Shown: positions 1 to 8,771, counted from the first letter of the stretch. The stretch is 64,000 nt of DNA from Aphelocoma coerulescens (GCF_041296385.1 NW_027184079.1:1033252-1097251), one strand, 5' to 3'. The notes: generated from the letters alone by a model not told the origin. Made by a program: numbers and translations.

Positions 1-10
1 CAGGTGCAAG

Positions 11-380
11 GTAAGAATGATGCATGGTCGGCAGTCGTGGTGTGAGCAGAAACATTTCTTGCAATCGCCTCTAGCTTTTAGAGTAGTTTCACTTTCCGGT
101 TTGAATAGTGTGAGCCTGGAAAGCCAATAGTCTAAATGTTCAGATGTCTGGTACCCAATAGTAGACATGAACTCAAGTCTCTCATAGAAACATCAGGCTT
201 TTTCCTTAAGCCAAGTGCTGGGAGGGGAATTTCTTCTGCAAAACTGCTCTGCTTCTGCTGCTTGTTCCATTTTAGAAAGTTTCCTGCTTTGGCCCTGCCT
301 TGATTGAATAGTCCTTTGTCTTCTAACTAGAAGCTCCAGGTTTTCTTCTTACAAGTTGTCTTTGTTTTCTTTGTCCACAG
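11..380 (+). other. Intron-like segment, type I-A (370 bp)
   Basis: It starts GTAAGAATG and ends in a pyrimidine-rich run closed by TTTGTCCACAG. CTAAC at 323-327 and CTTAC at 348-352 are plausible branch sites, about 54 and 29 nt from the AG. The marker GTGTGAGCAG near 50 and the string CGCCTCTAGCTTTT distinguish this intron, found only after D exons and before A exons. It holds no ORF worth calling. Function as an intron is inferred from the signals only. Confidence 0.7.
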
Positions 381-384
381 ACAG
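353..384 (+). other. Splice acceptor with tandem AG (CACAG-ACAG)
   Basis: A pyrimidine-rich tract precedes CCACAG ending at 380, followed four bases later by a second AG at 383-384 (ACAG). Pairing the strong donor (GTAAG) with the second AG gives a 421-bp exon in S monomers, which is 420 plus one extra base. This acceptor is repeated in all 60 monomers; one copy reads TACACAG (31151-31157). Confidence 0.6.
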
Positions 385-513
385 GAGTCCCTGCTCTCCC
401 AGAGCCCTGTTGATCATCAGAACCTGCTTGTGGCTGAGGATGCAGATGGCCACGAAAGGCCTAGAAGTAAAATCGGCAGCAATGTCGTGTACAAGAAGAT
501 TTTCCCAGAGAAA

Positions 514-577
514 AGCATCCTAGGAGCAGCAAGTGTCCTGGAGGTGCCAGTTGCCAGTATATGACTCCTAGGATGCT
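514..577. repeat. 13-bp perfect inverted repeat, 38-base loop
   Basis: AGCATCCTAGGAG (514-526) pairs with CTCCTAGGATGCT (565-577). The loop contains the ORF1 stop TGA (562-564), and the ORF2-frame TAG (569-571) lies in the right arm. Each arm also contains the palindrome CCTAGG. It is present in A, B, D, E, F, G and H exons. In C exons the right arm is changed to CTCTCAGGATGCT. A stable RNA stem-loop is possible in a plus-strand transcript. Confidence 0.6.
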
Positions 578-658
578 GTGGCGCTGCCAAAGGTGAAGAG
601 GCTCAGAGAGCTGCCAGACATGATCCTCCAGCTGGAAAGGCAGATGTTTGGAGCTCCA

Positions 659-676
659 GGGAATTCCCTGACGTCA
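659..676. promoter_or_regulatory. Abutting kappaB-like and CRE palindromes
   Basis: GGGAATTCCC (659-668), a palindrome fitting the kappaB consensus GGGRNNYYCC, is followed without a gap by TGACGTCA (669-676), the full CRE/ATF palindrome. Both are inside the exon. In C the pair is at 2647-2664. The second sub-copies of B and C carry GGGAATACCC plus an intact CRE (for example 3066-3073). D and G' have lost the CRE by a CG-to-TG type change. By hand count about 68 intact CREs lie in the window, five per 4-mer HOR. Binding is an inference; the sites may be incidental to the coding past of the exon. Confidence 0.45.
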
Positions 677-797
677 GCAGTGGAGGAGCAGGATGAGGAA
701 GATGTCCACGCTTGGGCTACTTGTGGCAAGAGTGTCCAAGGCTCCCAGTGCCTCCGTGAGAGCGGCAGGACTGGAGACGGAGGAAGGCCTTTGGACA

Positions 798-812
798 GGT
801 GCAAGGTAAGAA
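798..812 (+). other. Splice donor with a nested second GT seven bases upstream
   Basis: The exon end reads GGACAG-GTGCAAG-GTAAGAAT. The strong donor is GTAAGA at 806. A weaker GT at 799 (GTGCAA) lies seven bases upstream. The same arrangement is present in nearly every monomer; in B' at 6397 the base before the first GT is T instead of G. Which GT is used decides whether the open frame continues into the next exon, so the choice matters. Confidence 0.6.
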
Positions 813-1175
813 TGATGCATGGTCCCCAGTTGTGGTGAATACAGAAACATTTCTTCGAAGCATCTCTAGCTTTTGAAATAGTTTGACATTCCGGTTTGAA
901 TTGCGTGAGCCTGGAAAGCCAGTAGTCTAAATGTTCAGATGTCTGCTATCCAATAGTAGACATGAACTCAAGTCTCTCATAGAAACATCAGGCTTTTTCC
1001 TTAAGCCAAGTGCGGGGAGGGGAATTTCTTCTGCAAAACTACTGTGCTTCTGCTGCTTGTTCCATTTTAGAAAGTTTCCTGCTTTGGCCCTGCCTTGATT
1101 GAATTGTCCTTTCTCTTCTAACTAGAAGCTCCAGGTTTTAATCTTACAAGTTGTCTTTGTTTTCTTTGTCCACAG
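806..1175 (+). other. Intron-like segment, type I-B (370 bp)
   Basis: This type follows A and E exons only. It is recognisable by CCCCAGTTGTGG after the donor, CATCTCTAGCTTTTG and GACATTCCGG. The acceptor tract ends at 1175. After A exons it has TTTTAATCTTAC upstream of the pyrimidine tract; after E exons it has TTTTCTTCTTAC. Nothing else is visible in it. Confidence 0.7.
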
Positions 1176-1999
1176 ACAGGAGTCCCTGCTCTCCCAGAGC
1201 CATGTCGATCATCAGAAGCTTCTTGTGGCTGAGAATGCAGATGGCCTAGGAGTAAAAACTGGAGCAAGGACGTGTGCAAGAAGTTTTTCCTAGAGGAAAG
1301 CATCCTAGGAGCAGCAAGTGTCCTGGAGGTGCCAGTTGCCAGTATATGACTCCTAGGATGCTCTGGCGCTGCCAAAGGCAAAGAGGCTCAGAGATCTGCC
1401 AGACACGATCCTCCAGCAGGAAAGGCAGATGTTGGGAGCACCAGGGAATTCCCTGACGTCAGCAGTGGAGGAGCAGGATGAGGAAGATGTCCACGCTTGG
1501 GCTACTTGTGGCAAGAGTGTCCAAGGCTCCCAGTGCCTCCGTGGGAGCTGCAGGACTGGTGACAGAGGACAACCATTGGGCAGGACTGGCTGCTTCCTCA
1601 GAGCTGTGGCTCTCAGCAGAACTGTCTCATTGCTGAGGATGCACCTGTCCAGGAAGAGCATTGCAGAGGAGTAGGAGTCCAGCTCATTGCAGTAAGGGAA
1701 TGGCTGAGGGATGTTTCCCAGGAGCAACTTTGCTGGAGGTGCCAGTTCCAGTCCGTGGCTCGCAGGATGCTGCAGCACTGCCATAGGAGAAGGGGTTTTG
1801 CATGGTGCTAGAGAAGATCCTCGAGCAGCAAAGGCAGGTGTTTGCAGCTCCAGGGAATACCCTGACGTCAGCAGTGGAGTAGCAGGATGAGGAAGATGTC
1901 CACGCTTGGGCTACTTGTGGCAAGAGCCTCCATCCCTGCCCTTGCCTGAGTGAGAGTTGCTGGAGCGCAGATGGAGGAAGGCCTTTGGACAGGTGCAAG
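1176..1999 (+). pseudogene. L-type exon of monomer B with 10-bp deletion (824 bp)
   Basis: The first sub-copy resembles the A exon; the second starts at GACTGGCTGC, directly after GGGCAG. It has lost GGCCACGAAA at about 1243, leaving GGCCTAGG, which shifts ORF1 and brings in an early stop. ORF2 shows KRLRDLP and then a C-terminal stretch LSRTVSLLRMHLSRKSIAEE before a TAG. The marker GGTGACAGAGGACAACC replaces the usual GAGGAAGG. The deletion is present in 10 of the 11 B monomers. Confidence 0.65.
1243..1246 (+). other. 10-bp deletion scar between GGCC direct repeats
   Basis: B' at 5638-5651 reads GGCC-ACGAAA-GGCC; most B copies read a single GGCC followed by TAGG. Loss of one GGCC and the six bases between is the usual signature of slippage or microhomology-mediated repair. 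Confidence 0.85.
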
Positions 2000-2368
2000 G
2001 TAAGAATGATGCATGGTCGGCAGTCGTGGTGTAAACAGAAACATTTCTTGCAATCATCCTTACTGTTAGAGTAGTTTCACTTTCAGGTTTGGATAGCGTG
2101 AGCCTGGAAAGCCAATAGTCTAAATGTTCAGATGTCTGGTACCCAGTAGTAGACATGAACTCAAGTCTCTCATAGAAACATGAGGTTTTTTCCTTAAGCC
2201 AAGTGCTGGGAAGGGAATTTCTTCTGCAAAACTACTGTGCTTCTGCTGCTTGTTCCATTTTAGAAAGTTTCCTCCCTTGGCCCTGCCTTGATTGAATAGT
2301 CCTTTGTCTTCTATCTAGAAGCTCCAGGTTTTCTTCTTACAAGTTGTCTTTGTTTTCTTTGTCCACAG
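2000..2368 (+). other. Intron-like segment, type I-C (369 bp)
   Basis: This is the common type, used after L exons other than the D-to-A step and after G'. It carries GTGTAAACAG near the 5' end and TCATCCTTACTGTT (or CCTACTG/CCTTCTG), one base shorter than the matching part of I-A. In copies after B exons the potential branch motif is CTATC instead of CTAAC. In copies after G' exons (from 12806, 22399, 29586 and 37976) a run of eight T precedes CTAAC. Confidence 0.7.
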
Positions 2369-3202
2369 ACAGGAGTCCCTGTTTTCCCAGAGCCATGTCG
2401 ATCATCAGAAGCTGCTTGTGGCTGCGGATGCAGATGGCCACGAAAGGCCTAGAAGTAAAAACTGGAGCAATGTCGTGTCCAAGAAGATTTTCCCAGAGAA
2501 AAGCATCCTAGGAGCGGCAAGTGTCATGTAGCTGCCAGTTTCCAGTATATGACTCTCAGGATGCTGTGGCGCTGCCAAAGGCGAAGAGGATCAGAGAGCT
2601 GCCAGACACGATCCTCGAGCAGGAAAGGCAGATTTTAGGAGCTCCAGGGAATTCCCTGACGTCAGCAGTGGAGGAGCAGGATGAGGAAGATGTCCACGCT
2701 TGGGCTACTTGTGGGAAGAGTGTCCAAGGCTCCCAGTGCCTCCGTGAGAGCTGCAGGAGTGGAGTCAGAGGAAGGCCTTTGGACAGGACTGGCTCCTCCC
2801 TCAGAGCCATGGCTCTCAGCAGAACCGTCTCATTGCTGAGGATGCACCTGTCCAGGAAGAGCCTTGCAAAGGAGTAGGAGTCCAGCTCATTGCAGTAAGG
2901 GAATGGCTGAATGATGTTTCCCAGGAGCAACTATGCTGAAGGTGCCAGTTCCAGTCCATGGCTCGCAGGATGCTGCAGCACTGCCATAGGAGAAGGGGTT
3001 TGGCATGATGCTAGAGAAGGTCCTCGAGCAGCAAAGGCAGGTGTTTGCAGCTCCAGGGAATACCCTGACGTCAGCAGTAGAGTAGCAGGATGAGGAAGAT
3101 GTCCATGCTTGGGCTACTTGTGGCAAGAGCCTCTATCCCTGCCCTTGCCTGGGTGAGAGTTGCCGGAGCGCAGACGGAGGAAGGCCTTTGGACAGGTGCA
3201 AG
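2369..3202 (+). pseudogene. L-type exon of monomer C: longest plus-strand open frame
   Basis: Here the TAG before ORF2 is CAG (GACTCTCAGG), so ORF2 stays open from 2521 to 2877 (118 codons), reading QFPVYDSQDAVALPKAK and then RELPDTILEQERQ. It ends after LSRKSLAKE at TAG. The one-base offset to ORF1 remains. The sub-copy junction is 2786/2787 (GGACAG/GACTGG). The second sub-copy is closed by stops, including one in GTAGAGTAG. C monomers also lack the perfect 13-bp inverted repeat. There is no ATG in a good context at the start, so coding is doubtful. Confidence 0.6.
2787..3202 (+). repeat. Second exon sub-copy inside an L exon (416 bp)
   Basis: It begins GACTGGCTCC directly after TTTGGACAG and realigns with the exon start (GAGTCCCTGC) at about three quarters identity over the first 22 bases of typical copies. 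It then passes through GGTGCCAGTT, CAGGATGCTG and GACGTCAGCAG in the same order as sub-copy 1, ending in the donor. The intron expected between the two sub-copies is missing at the position predicted by donor GTGCAAG and acceptor ACAG. Confidence 0.75.
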
Positions 3203-3571
3203 GTAAGAATGATGGATGGTCGGCAGTCGTGGTGTAAACAGAAACATTTCTTGCAATCATCCTTACTGTTAGAGTAGTTTCACTTTCCGGTTTGAATAGC
3301 GTGAGCCTGGAAAGCCAATAGTCTAAATGTTCAGATGTCTGGTACCCAATAGTAGACATGAACTCATGTCTCTCACAGAAACATCAGGCGTTTTCCTTAA
3401 GCCAAGTGCTGGGAGGGGAATTTCTTCTGCAATACTGCTGTGCTTCTGCTGCTTGTTCCATTTTAGAAAGTTTCCTCCCTTGGCTCTGCCTTGATTGAAT
3501 AGTCCTTTCTCTTCTAACTAGAAGCTCCAGGTTTTCTTCTTACAAGTTGTCTTTGTTTTCTTTGTCCACAG

Positions 3572-4405
3572 ACAGGAGTCCCTGCTCTCCCAGAGCCATG
3601 TCGATCATCAGAAGCTGCTTGTGGCTGCGGATGCAGATGGCCACAAAAGGCCTAGAAGTAAAATCTGCAGCAAGGTTGTGTGCAAGAAGATTTTCCCAGA
3701 GAAAAGCATCCTAGGAGCAGCAAGTGTCCTGGAGGTGCCAGTTGCCAGTATATGACTCCTAGGATGCTGTTGCGCTTCCAAAGTGTAAGAGGCTCAGAGA
3801 GCTGCCAGACACGATCCTCGAGCAGGAAAGGCAGATGTTGGGAGCTCCAGGGAATTCCCTGATGTCAGCAGTGGAGGAGCAGGATGAGGAAGATCTCGAC
3901 GCTTGGGCTACTTGTGGCAAGAGTGTCCAAGGCTCCCAGTGCCTCCGTGGGAGCTGCAGGACTGGTGACGGAGGAAGGCCTTTGGGCAGGACTGGCTGCT
4001 CCCTCAGAGCCGTGGCTCTCAGCAGAACCGTCTCATTGCTGAGGATGCACCTATCCAGGAAGAGCCTTGCAAAGGTGTAGGAGTCCAGCTCATTGCAGTA
4101 AGGGAATGGCTGAAGGATGTTTCCCAGGAGCAACTATGCTGAAGGTGCCAGTTCCAGTCCATGGCTCGCAGGATGCTGCAGCACTGCCATAGGAGAAGGC
4201 ATTTGGCATGGTGCTAGAGAAGATCCTCGAGCAGCAAAGGCAAGTGTTTGCAGCTCCAGGGAATTCCTAGATGTCAGCAGTGGAAGATCAGGATGAGGAA
4301 TATCTCCAGGCTTGGGCTACTTGTGGCAAGAGCCTCCATCCCTGCCCGAGCTTGGGTGAGAGTTGCCAGAGCGCAGACGGAGGAAGGCCTTTGGACAGGT
4401 GCAAG
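3572..4405 (+). pseudogene. L-type exon of monomer D
   Basis: Markers are GCTGTTGCGCTTCCAAAGTG (ALPKCKR instead of ALPKVKR), GATCTCGACGCTTGG (DLDAW instead of DVHAW) and, in the second sub-copy, GAATTCCTAGATGTCAG and GAATATCTCCAGG. Both CRE-like sites are lost here (TGATGTCA and AGATGTCA). D is the last monomer of every complete HOR. ORF2 is open through the first sub-copy and ends after RKSLAKV. Confidence 0.65.
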
Positions 4406-5200
4406 GTAAGAATGATGCATGGTCGGCAGTCGTGGTGTGAGCAGAAACATTTCTTGCAATCGCCTCTAGCTTTTAGAGTAGTTTCACTTTCCGGTTTGAA
4501 TAGTGTGAGCCTGGAAAGCCAATAGTCTAAATGTTCAGATGTCTGGTACCCAATAGTAGACATGAACTCAAGTCTCTCATAGAAACATCAGGCTTTTTCC
4601 TTAAGCCAAGTGCTGGGAGGGGAATTTCTTCTGCAAAACTGCTCTGCTTCTGCTGCTTGTTCCATTTTAGAAAGTTTCCTGCTTTGGCCCTGCCTTGATT
4701 GAATAGTCCTTTGTCTTCTAACTAGAAGCTCCAGGTTTTCTTCTTACAAGTTGTCTTTGTTTTCTTTGTCCACAGACAGGAGTCCCTGCTCTCCCAGAGC
4801 CCTGTTGATCATCAGAACCTGCTTGTGGCTGAGGATGCAGATGGCCACGAAAGGCCTAGAAGTAAAATCGGCAGCAATGTCGTGTGCAAGAAGATTTTCC
4901 CAGAGAAAAGCATCCTAGGAGCAGCAAGTGTCCTGGAGGTGCCAGTTGCCAGTATATGACTCCTAGGATGCTGTGGCGCTGCCAAAGGTGAAGAGGCTCA
5001 GAGAGCTGCCAGACATGATCCTCCAGCTGGAAAGGCAGATGTTTGGAGCTCCAGGGAATTCCCTGACGTCAGCAGTGGAGGAGCAGGATGAGGAAGATGT
5101 CCACGCTTGGGCTACTTGTGGCAAGAGTGTCCAAGGCTCCCAGTGCCTCCGTGAGAGCGGCAGGACTGGAGACGGAGGAAGGCCTTTGGACAGGTGCAAG

Positions 5201-6404
5201 GTAAGAATGATGCATGGTCCCCAGTTGTGGTGAATACAGAAACATTTCTTCGAAGCATCTCTAGCTTTTGAAATAGTTTGACATTCCGGTTTGAATTGCG
5301 TGATCCTGGAAGGCCAGTAGTCTAAATGTTCAGATGTCTGGTATCCAATAGTAGACATGAACTCAAGTCTCTCATAGAAACATCAGGCTTTTTCCTTAAG
5401 CCAAGTGCGGGGAGGGGAATTTCTTCTGCAAAACTACTGTGCTTCTGCTGCTTGTTCCATTTTAGAAAGTTTCCTGCTTTGGCCCTGCCTTGATTGAATT
5501 GTCCTTTCTCTTCTAACTAGAAGCTCCAGGTTTTAATCTTACAAGTTGTCTTTGTTTTCTTTGTCCACAGACAGGAGTCCCTGCTCTCCCAGAGCCATGT
5601 CGATCATCAGAAGCTTCTTGTGGCTGAGAATGCAGATGGCCACGAAAGGCCTAGGAGTAAAAACTGGAGCAAGGACGTGTGCAAGAAGTTTTTCCTAGAG
5701 GAAAGCATCCTAGGAGCAGCAAGTGTCCTGGAGGTGCCAGTTGCCAGTATATGACTCCTAGGATGCTGTGGCGCTGCCAAAGGCAAAGAGGCTCAGAGAT
5801 CTGCCAGACACGATCCTCCAGCAGGAAAGGCAGATGTTGGGAGCACCAGGGAATTCCCTGACGTCAGCAGTGGAGGAGCAGGATGAGGAAGATGTCCACG
5901 CTTGGGCTACTTGTGGCAAGAGTGTCCAAGGCTCCCAGTGCCTCCGTGGGAGCTGCAGGACTGGTGACAGAGGACAACCATTGGGCAGGACTGGCTGCTT
6001 CCTCAGAGCTGTGGCTCTCAGCAGAACTGTCTCATTGCTGAGGATGCACCTGTCCAGGAAGAGCATTGCAGAGGAGTAGGAGTCCAGCTCATTGCAGTAA
6101 GGGAATGGCTGAGGGATGTTTCCCAGGAGCAACTTTGCTGGAGGTGCCAGTTCCAGTCCGTGGCTCGCAGGATGCTGCAGCACTGCCATAGGAGAAGGGG
6201 TTTTGCATGGTGCTAGAGAAGATCCTCGAGCAGCAAAGGCAGGTGTTTGCAGCTCCAGGGAATACCCTGACGTCAGCAGTGGAGTAGCAGGATGAGGAAG
6301 ATGTCCACGCTTGGGCTACTTGTGGCAAGAGCCTCCATCCCTGCCCTTGCCTGAGTGAGAGTTGCTGGAGCGCAGATGGAGGAAGGCCTTTGGACATGTG
6401 CAAG
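5201..6404 (+). repeat. Monomer B' of the 10-mer: B without the 10-bp deletion
   Basis: GGCCACGAAAGGCC is intact at 5638-5651, so the length is 1204 instead of 1194. The exon-like part is 5571-6404 (834 bp). It reads GCTGTGG where most B copies read GCTCTGG. Its intron has GTGATCCTGGAAGGCC where others have GTGAGCCTGGAAAGCC. G-to-T at 6397 changes GGACAG to GGACAT next to the nested donor. It is either an ancestral B or a copy repaired from another type. Confidence 0.8.
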
Positions 6405-6773
6405 GTAAGAATGATGCATGGTCGGCAGTCGTGGTGTAAACAGAAACATTTCTTGCAATCATCCTTACTGTTAGAGTAGTTTCACTTTCAGGTTTGAATA
6501 GCGTGAGCCTGGAAAGCCAATAGTCTAAATGTTCAGATGTCTGGTACCCAGTAGTAGACATGAACTCAAGTCTCTCATAGAAACATGAGGTTTTTTCCTT
6601 AAGCCAAGTGCTGGGAAGGGAATTTCTTCTGCAAAACTACTGTGCTTCTGCTGCTTGTTCCATTTTAGAAAGTTTCCTCCCTTGGCCCTGCCTTGATTGA
6701 ATAGTCCTTTGTCTTCTATCTAGAAGCTCCAGGTTTTCTTCTTACAAGTTGTCTTTGTTTTCTTTGTCCACAG

Positions 6774-7198
6774 ACAGGAGTCCCTGTTTTCCCAGAGCCC
6801 TGTTGATCATCAGAACCTGCTTGTGGCTGAGAATGCAGATGGCCACGAAAGGCCTAGAAGTAAAAACTGGAGCAAGGTTGTATGCAAGAAGATTTTCCCA
6901 GAGAAAAGCATCCTAGGAGCAGCAAGTGTCCTGGAGGTGCCAGTTGCCAGTATATGACTCCTAGGATGCTGTGGCGCTGCCAAAGTTGAAGAGGCTCAGA
7001 GAGCTGCCAGACATGATCCTCCAGCTGGAAAGGCAGATGTTGGGAGCTCCAGGGAATTCCTTGACGTCAGCAGTGGAGGAGCAGGATGAGGAAGATGTCC
7101 CCGCTTGGGCTACTTGTGGCAAGAGTGTCCAAGGCTCCCAGTGCCTCCGTGAGAGCGGCAGGACTGGAGACGGAGGAAGGCCTTTGGACAGGTGCAAG
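6774..7198 (+). pseudogene. S-type exon of monomer E
   Basis: A relative of A, with ALPKLKR, RQMLGAPG and DVPAW (GTCCCCGC). The kappaB-like palindrome is altered by one base (GGGAATTCCT), while the CRE TGACGTCA is kept. E occurs once per HOR in HORs 2-5 (exons from 6774, 17570, 27163 and 35553) and is absent from all 4-mers. In HOR 5 it reads PKVKR and DVHAW instead, and is closer to A. Confidence 0.65.
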
Positions 7199-7568
7199 GT
7201 AAGAATGATGCATGGTCCCCAGTTGTGGTGAGTACAGAAACATTTCTTCCAAGCATCTCTAGCTTTTGAAATAGTTTGACATTCCGGTTTGAATTGCGTG
7301 AGCCTGGAAAGCCAGTAGTCTAAATGTTCAGATGTCTGCTATCCAATAGTAGACATGAACTCAAGTCTCTCATAGAAACATCAGACTTTTTCCTTAAGCC
7401 AAGTGCTGGGAGGGGAATTTCTTCTGCAAAACTACTGTGCTTCTGCTGCTTGTTCCATTTTAGAAAGTTTCCTGCTTTGGCCCTGCCTTGATTGAATAGT
7501 CCTTTCTCTTCTATCTAGAAGCTCCAGGTTTTCTTCTTACAAGTTGTCTTTGTTTTCTTTGTCCACAG

Positions 7569-8402
7569 ACAGGAGTCCCTGCTCTCCCAGAGCCATGTCG
7601 ATCATCAGAAGCTGCTTGTGGCTGCGGATGCACATGGCCACGAAAGACCTAGAAGTAAAATCTGCAGCAAGGTCGTATGCAAGAAGATTTTCCCAGAGAA
7701 AAGCATCCTAGGAGCAGCAAGTGTCCTGGAGGTGCCAGTTGCCAGTATATGACTCCTAGGATGCTGTGGCGCAGCCAAAGATGAAGAGGCTCAGAGAGCT
7801 GCCAGACATGATCCTCCAGCAGCAAAGGCAGGTGTTTGCAGCTCCAGGGAATTCCCTGACGTCAGCAGTGGAGGAGCAGGATGAGGAAGATGTCCACGCT
7901 TGGGCTACTTGTGGCAAGAGTGTCCAAGGCTCCCAGTGCCTCCGTGGGAGCTGCGGGACTGGAGACGGAGGAAGGCCTTTTGGCAGGACTGGCTGCTCCC
8001 TCAGAGCCGCGGCTCTCAGCAGAACCGTCTCGTTGCTGAGGATGCACCTGTCCAGGAAGAGCATTGCAGAGGAGTAGGAGTCCAGCTCATTGCAGTAAGG
8101 GAATGGCTGAGGGATGTTTCCCAGGAGCAACTTTGCTGGAGGTGCCAGTTCCAGTCCGTGAGTCGCAGGATGCTGCAGCGCTGCCATAGGAGAAGGCATT
8201 TGGCATGGTGCTAGAGAAGATCCTTGAGCAGCAAAGGCAAGTGTTTGCAGCTCCAGGGAATTCCTAGATGTCAGCAGTGGAAGATCAGGATGAGGAAGAT
8301 GTCCGCGCTTGGGCTACTTGTGGCACGAGCCTCCATCCCTGCCCGACCCTGGGTGAGAGTTGCCAGAGCGCAGATGGAGGAAGGCCTTTGGACAGGTGCA
8401 AG
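7569..8402 (+). pseudogene. L-type exon of monomer F
   Basis: The first sub-copy reads AQPKMKRLRELPDMILQQQRQVFAAPGN in short stretches; the GCGCAGCCAAAGATG marker is shared with G. In a third frame a 104-codon stretch (7900-8214) crosses the sub-copy junction and contains QDWLLPQS and LVAEDAPVQEE. These match ORF1 of the first sub-copy (QESLLSQS and LVAADADGHE). That match shows the second sub-copy is homologous to the exon start and that ORF1 is the older coding frame there. The second sub-copy ends like D (GAATTCCTAGATGTCAG). Confidence 0.65.
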
Positions 8403-8771
8403 GTAAGAATGATGGATGGTCGGCAGTTGTGGTATAAACAGAAACATTTCTTGCAATCATCCCTTCTGTTAGAATAGTTTCACTTTCCGGTTTGAATAGC
8501 GTGAGCCTGGAGCGCCAATACTCTAAATGTTCAGACGTCTGCTCCCCAATAGTAGACATGAACTCAAGTCTCTCATAGCAACATCAGGCTTTTTCATTAA
8601 GCCAAGTGCTGGGAGGGGAATTTCTTCTGCAAAACTGCTCTGCTTCTTCTGCTTGTTCCATTTTAGAAAGTTTCCTGCTTTGGCCCTGCCTTGATTGAAT
8701 AGTCCTTTCTCTTCTATCTAGAAGCTCCAGGTTTTCTTCTTACAAGTTGTCTTTGTTTTCTTTGTCCACAG

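Larger units (their letters stand above)
381..805 (+). pseudogene. S-type exon of monomer A: two offset open segments
   Basis: ORF1 (382-564) reads 60 codons, with the motif LLVAEDADGHE and then KKIFPEKSILGAASVLEVPV, and stops at TGA 562-564. ORF2 opens after a TAG at 569-571 and runs to the donor at 805 (78 codons). It has the motifs KRLRELPDMILQ, the acidic EEQDEEDVHAWATC and GRPLDRCK. The two frames differ by one base. The second sub-copy of L exons has GTTCC where this copy has GTTGCC, so an extra G here probably broke one ancestral frame. ORF2 has no ATG start near its beginning (it opens GAT-GCT-GTG). I do not recognise the protein family. A working protein is unlikely. Confidence 0.65.
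11..4405 (+). repeat. HOR 1: 4-mer A-B-C-D (4395 bp)
   Basis: Monomers are A 11-805, B 806-1999, C 2000-3202 and D 3203-4405. Exon-like parts are 381-805, 1176-1999, 2369-3202 and 3572-4405. It has the same monomer order and length as the 4-mers that begin at 40382. It also shares their marker GTGTACAAG in A, where the longer HORs have GTGTGCAAG. It differs from them in C (CATGTAGCTG instead of CCTGGAGGTG near 2524) and in the B/C XhoI-site arrangement, so it is a related but not identical copy. Confidence 0.95.

Noticed and set aside
11..380. Centromeric satellite comparable to alpha satellite
   Set aside because: The HOR logic is similar, but monomers of 0.8-1.2 kb with exon-intron structure are unlike known 171-bp centromere monomers; no centromere protein box was recognised. 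Centromere location cannot be judged from sequence alone.
578..838. A self-contained 86-codon plus-strand gene
   Set aside because: It would need a GTG start inside the exon and would read through the splice donor; the part after 805 is intron.
1911..2156. Minus-strand frames across the donor and intron (for example the one beginning MSTTGYQTSEHLDYW)
   Set aside because: They run from exon antisense into the intron, vary little between copies because the DNA itself varies little, and have no splice or promoter context of their own.
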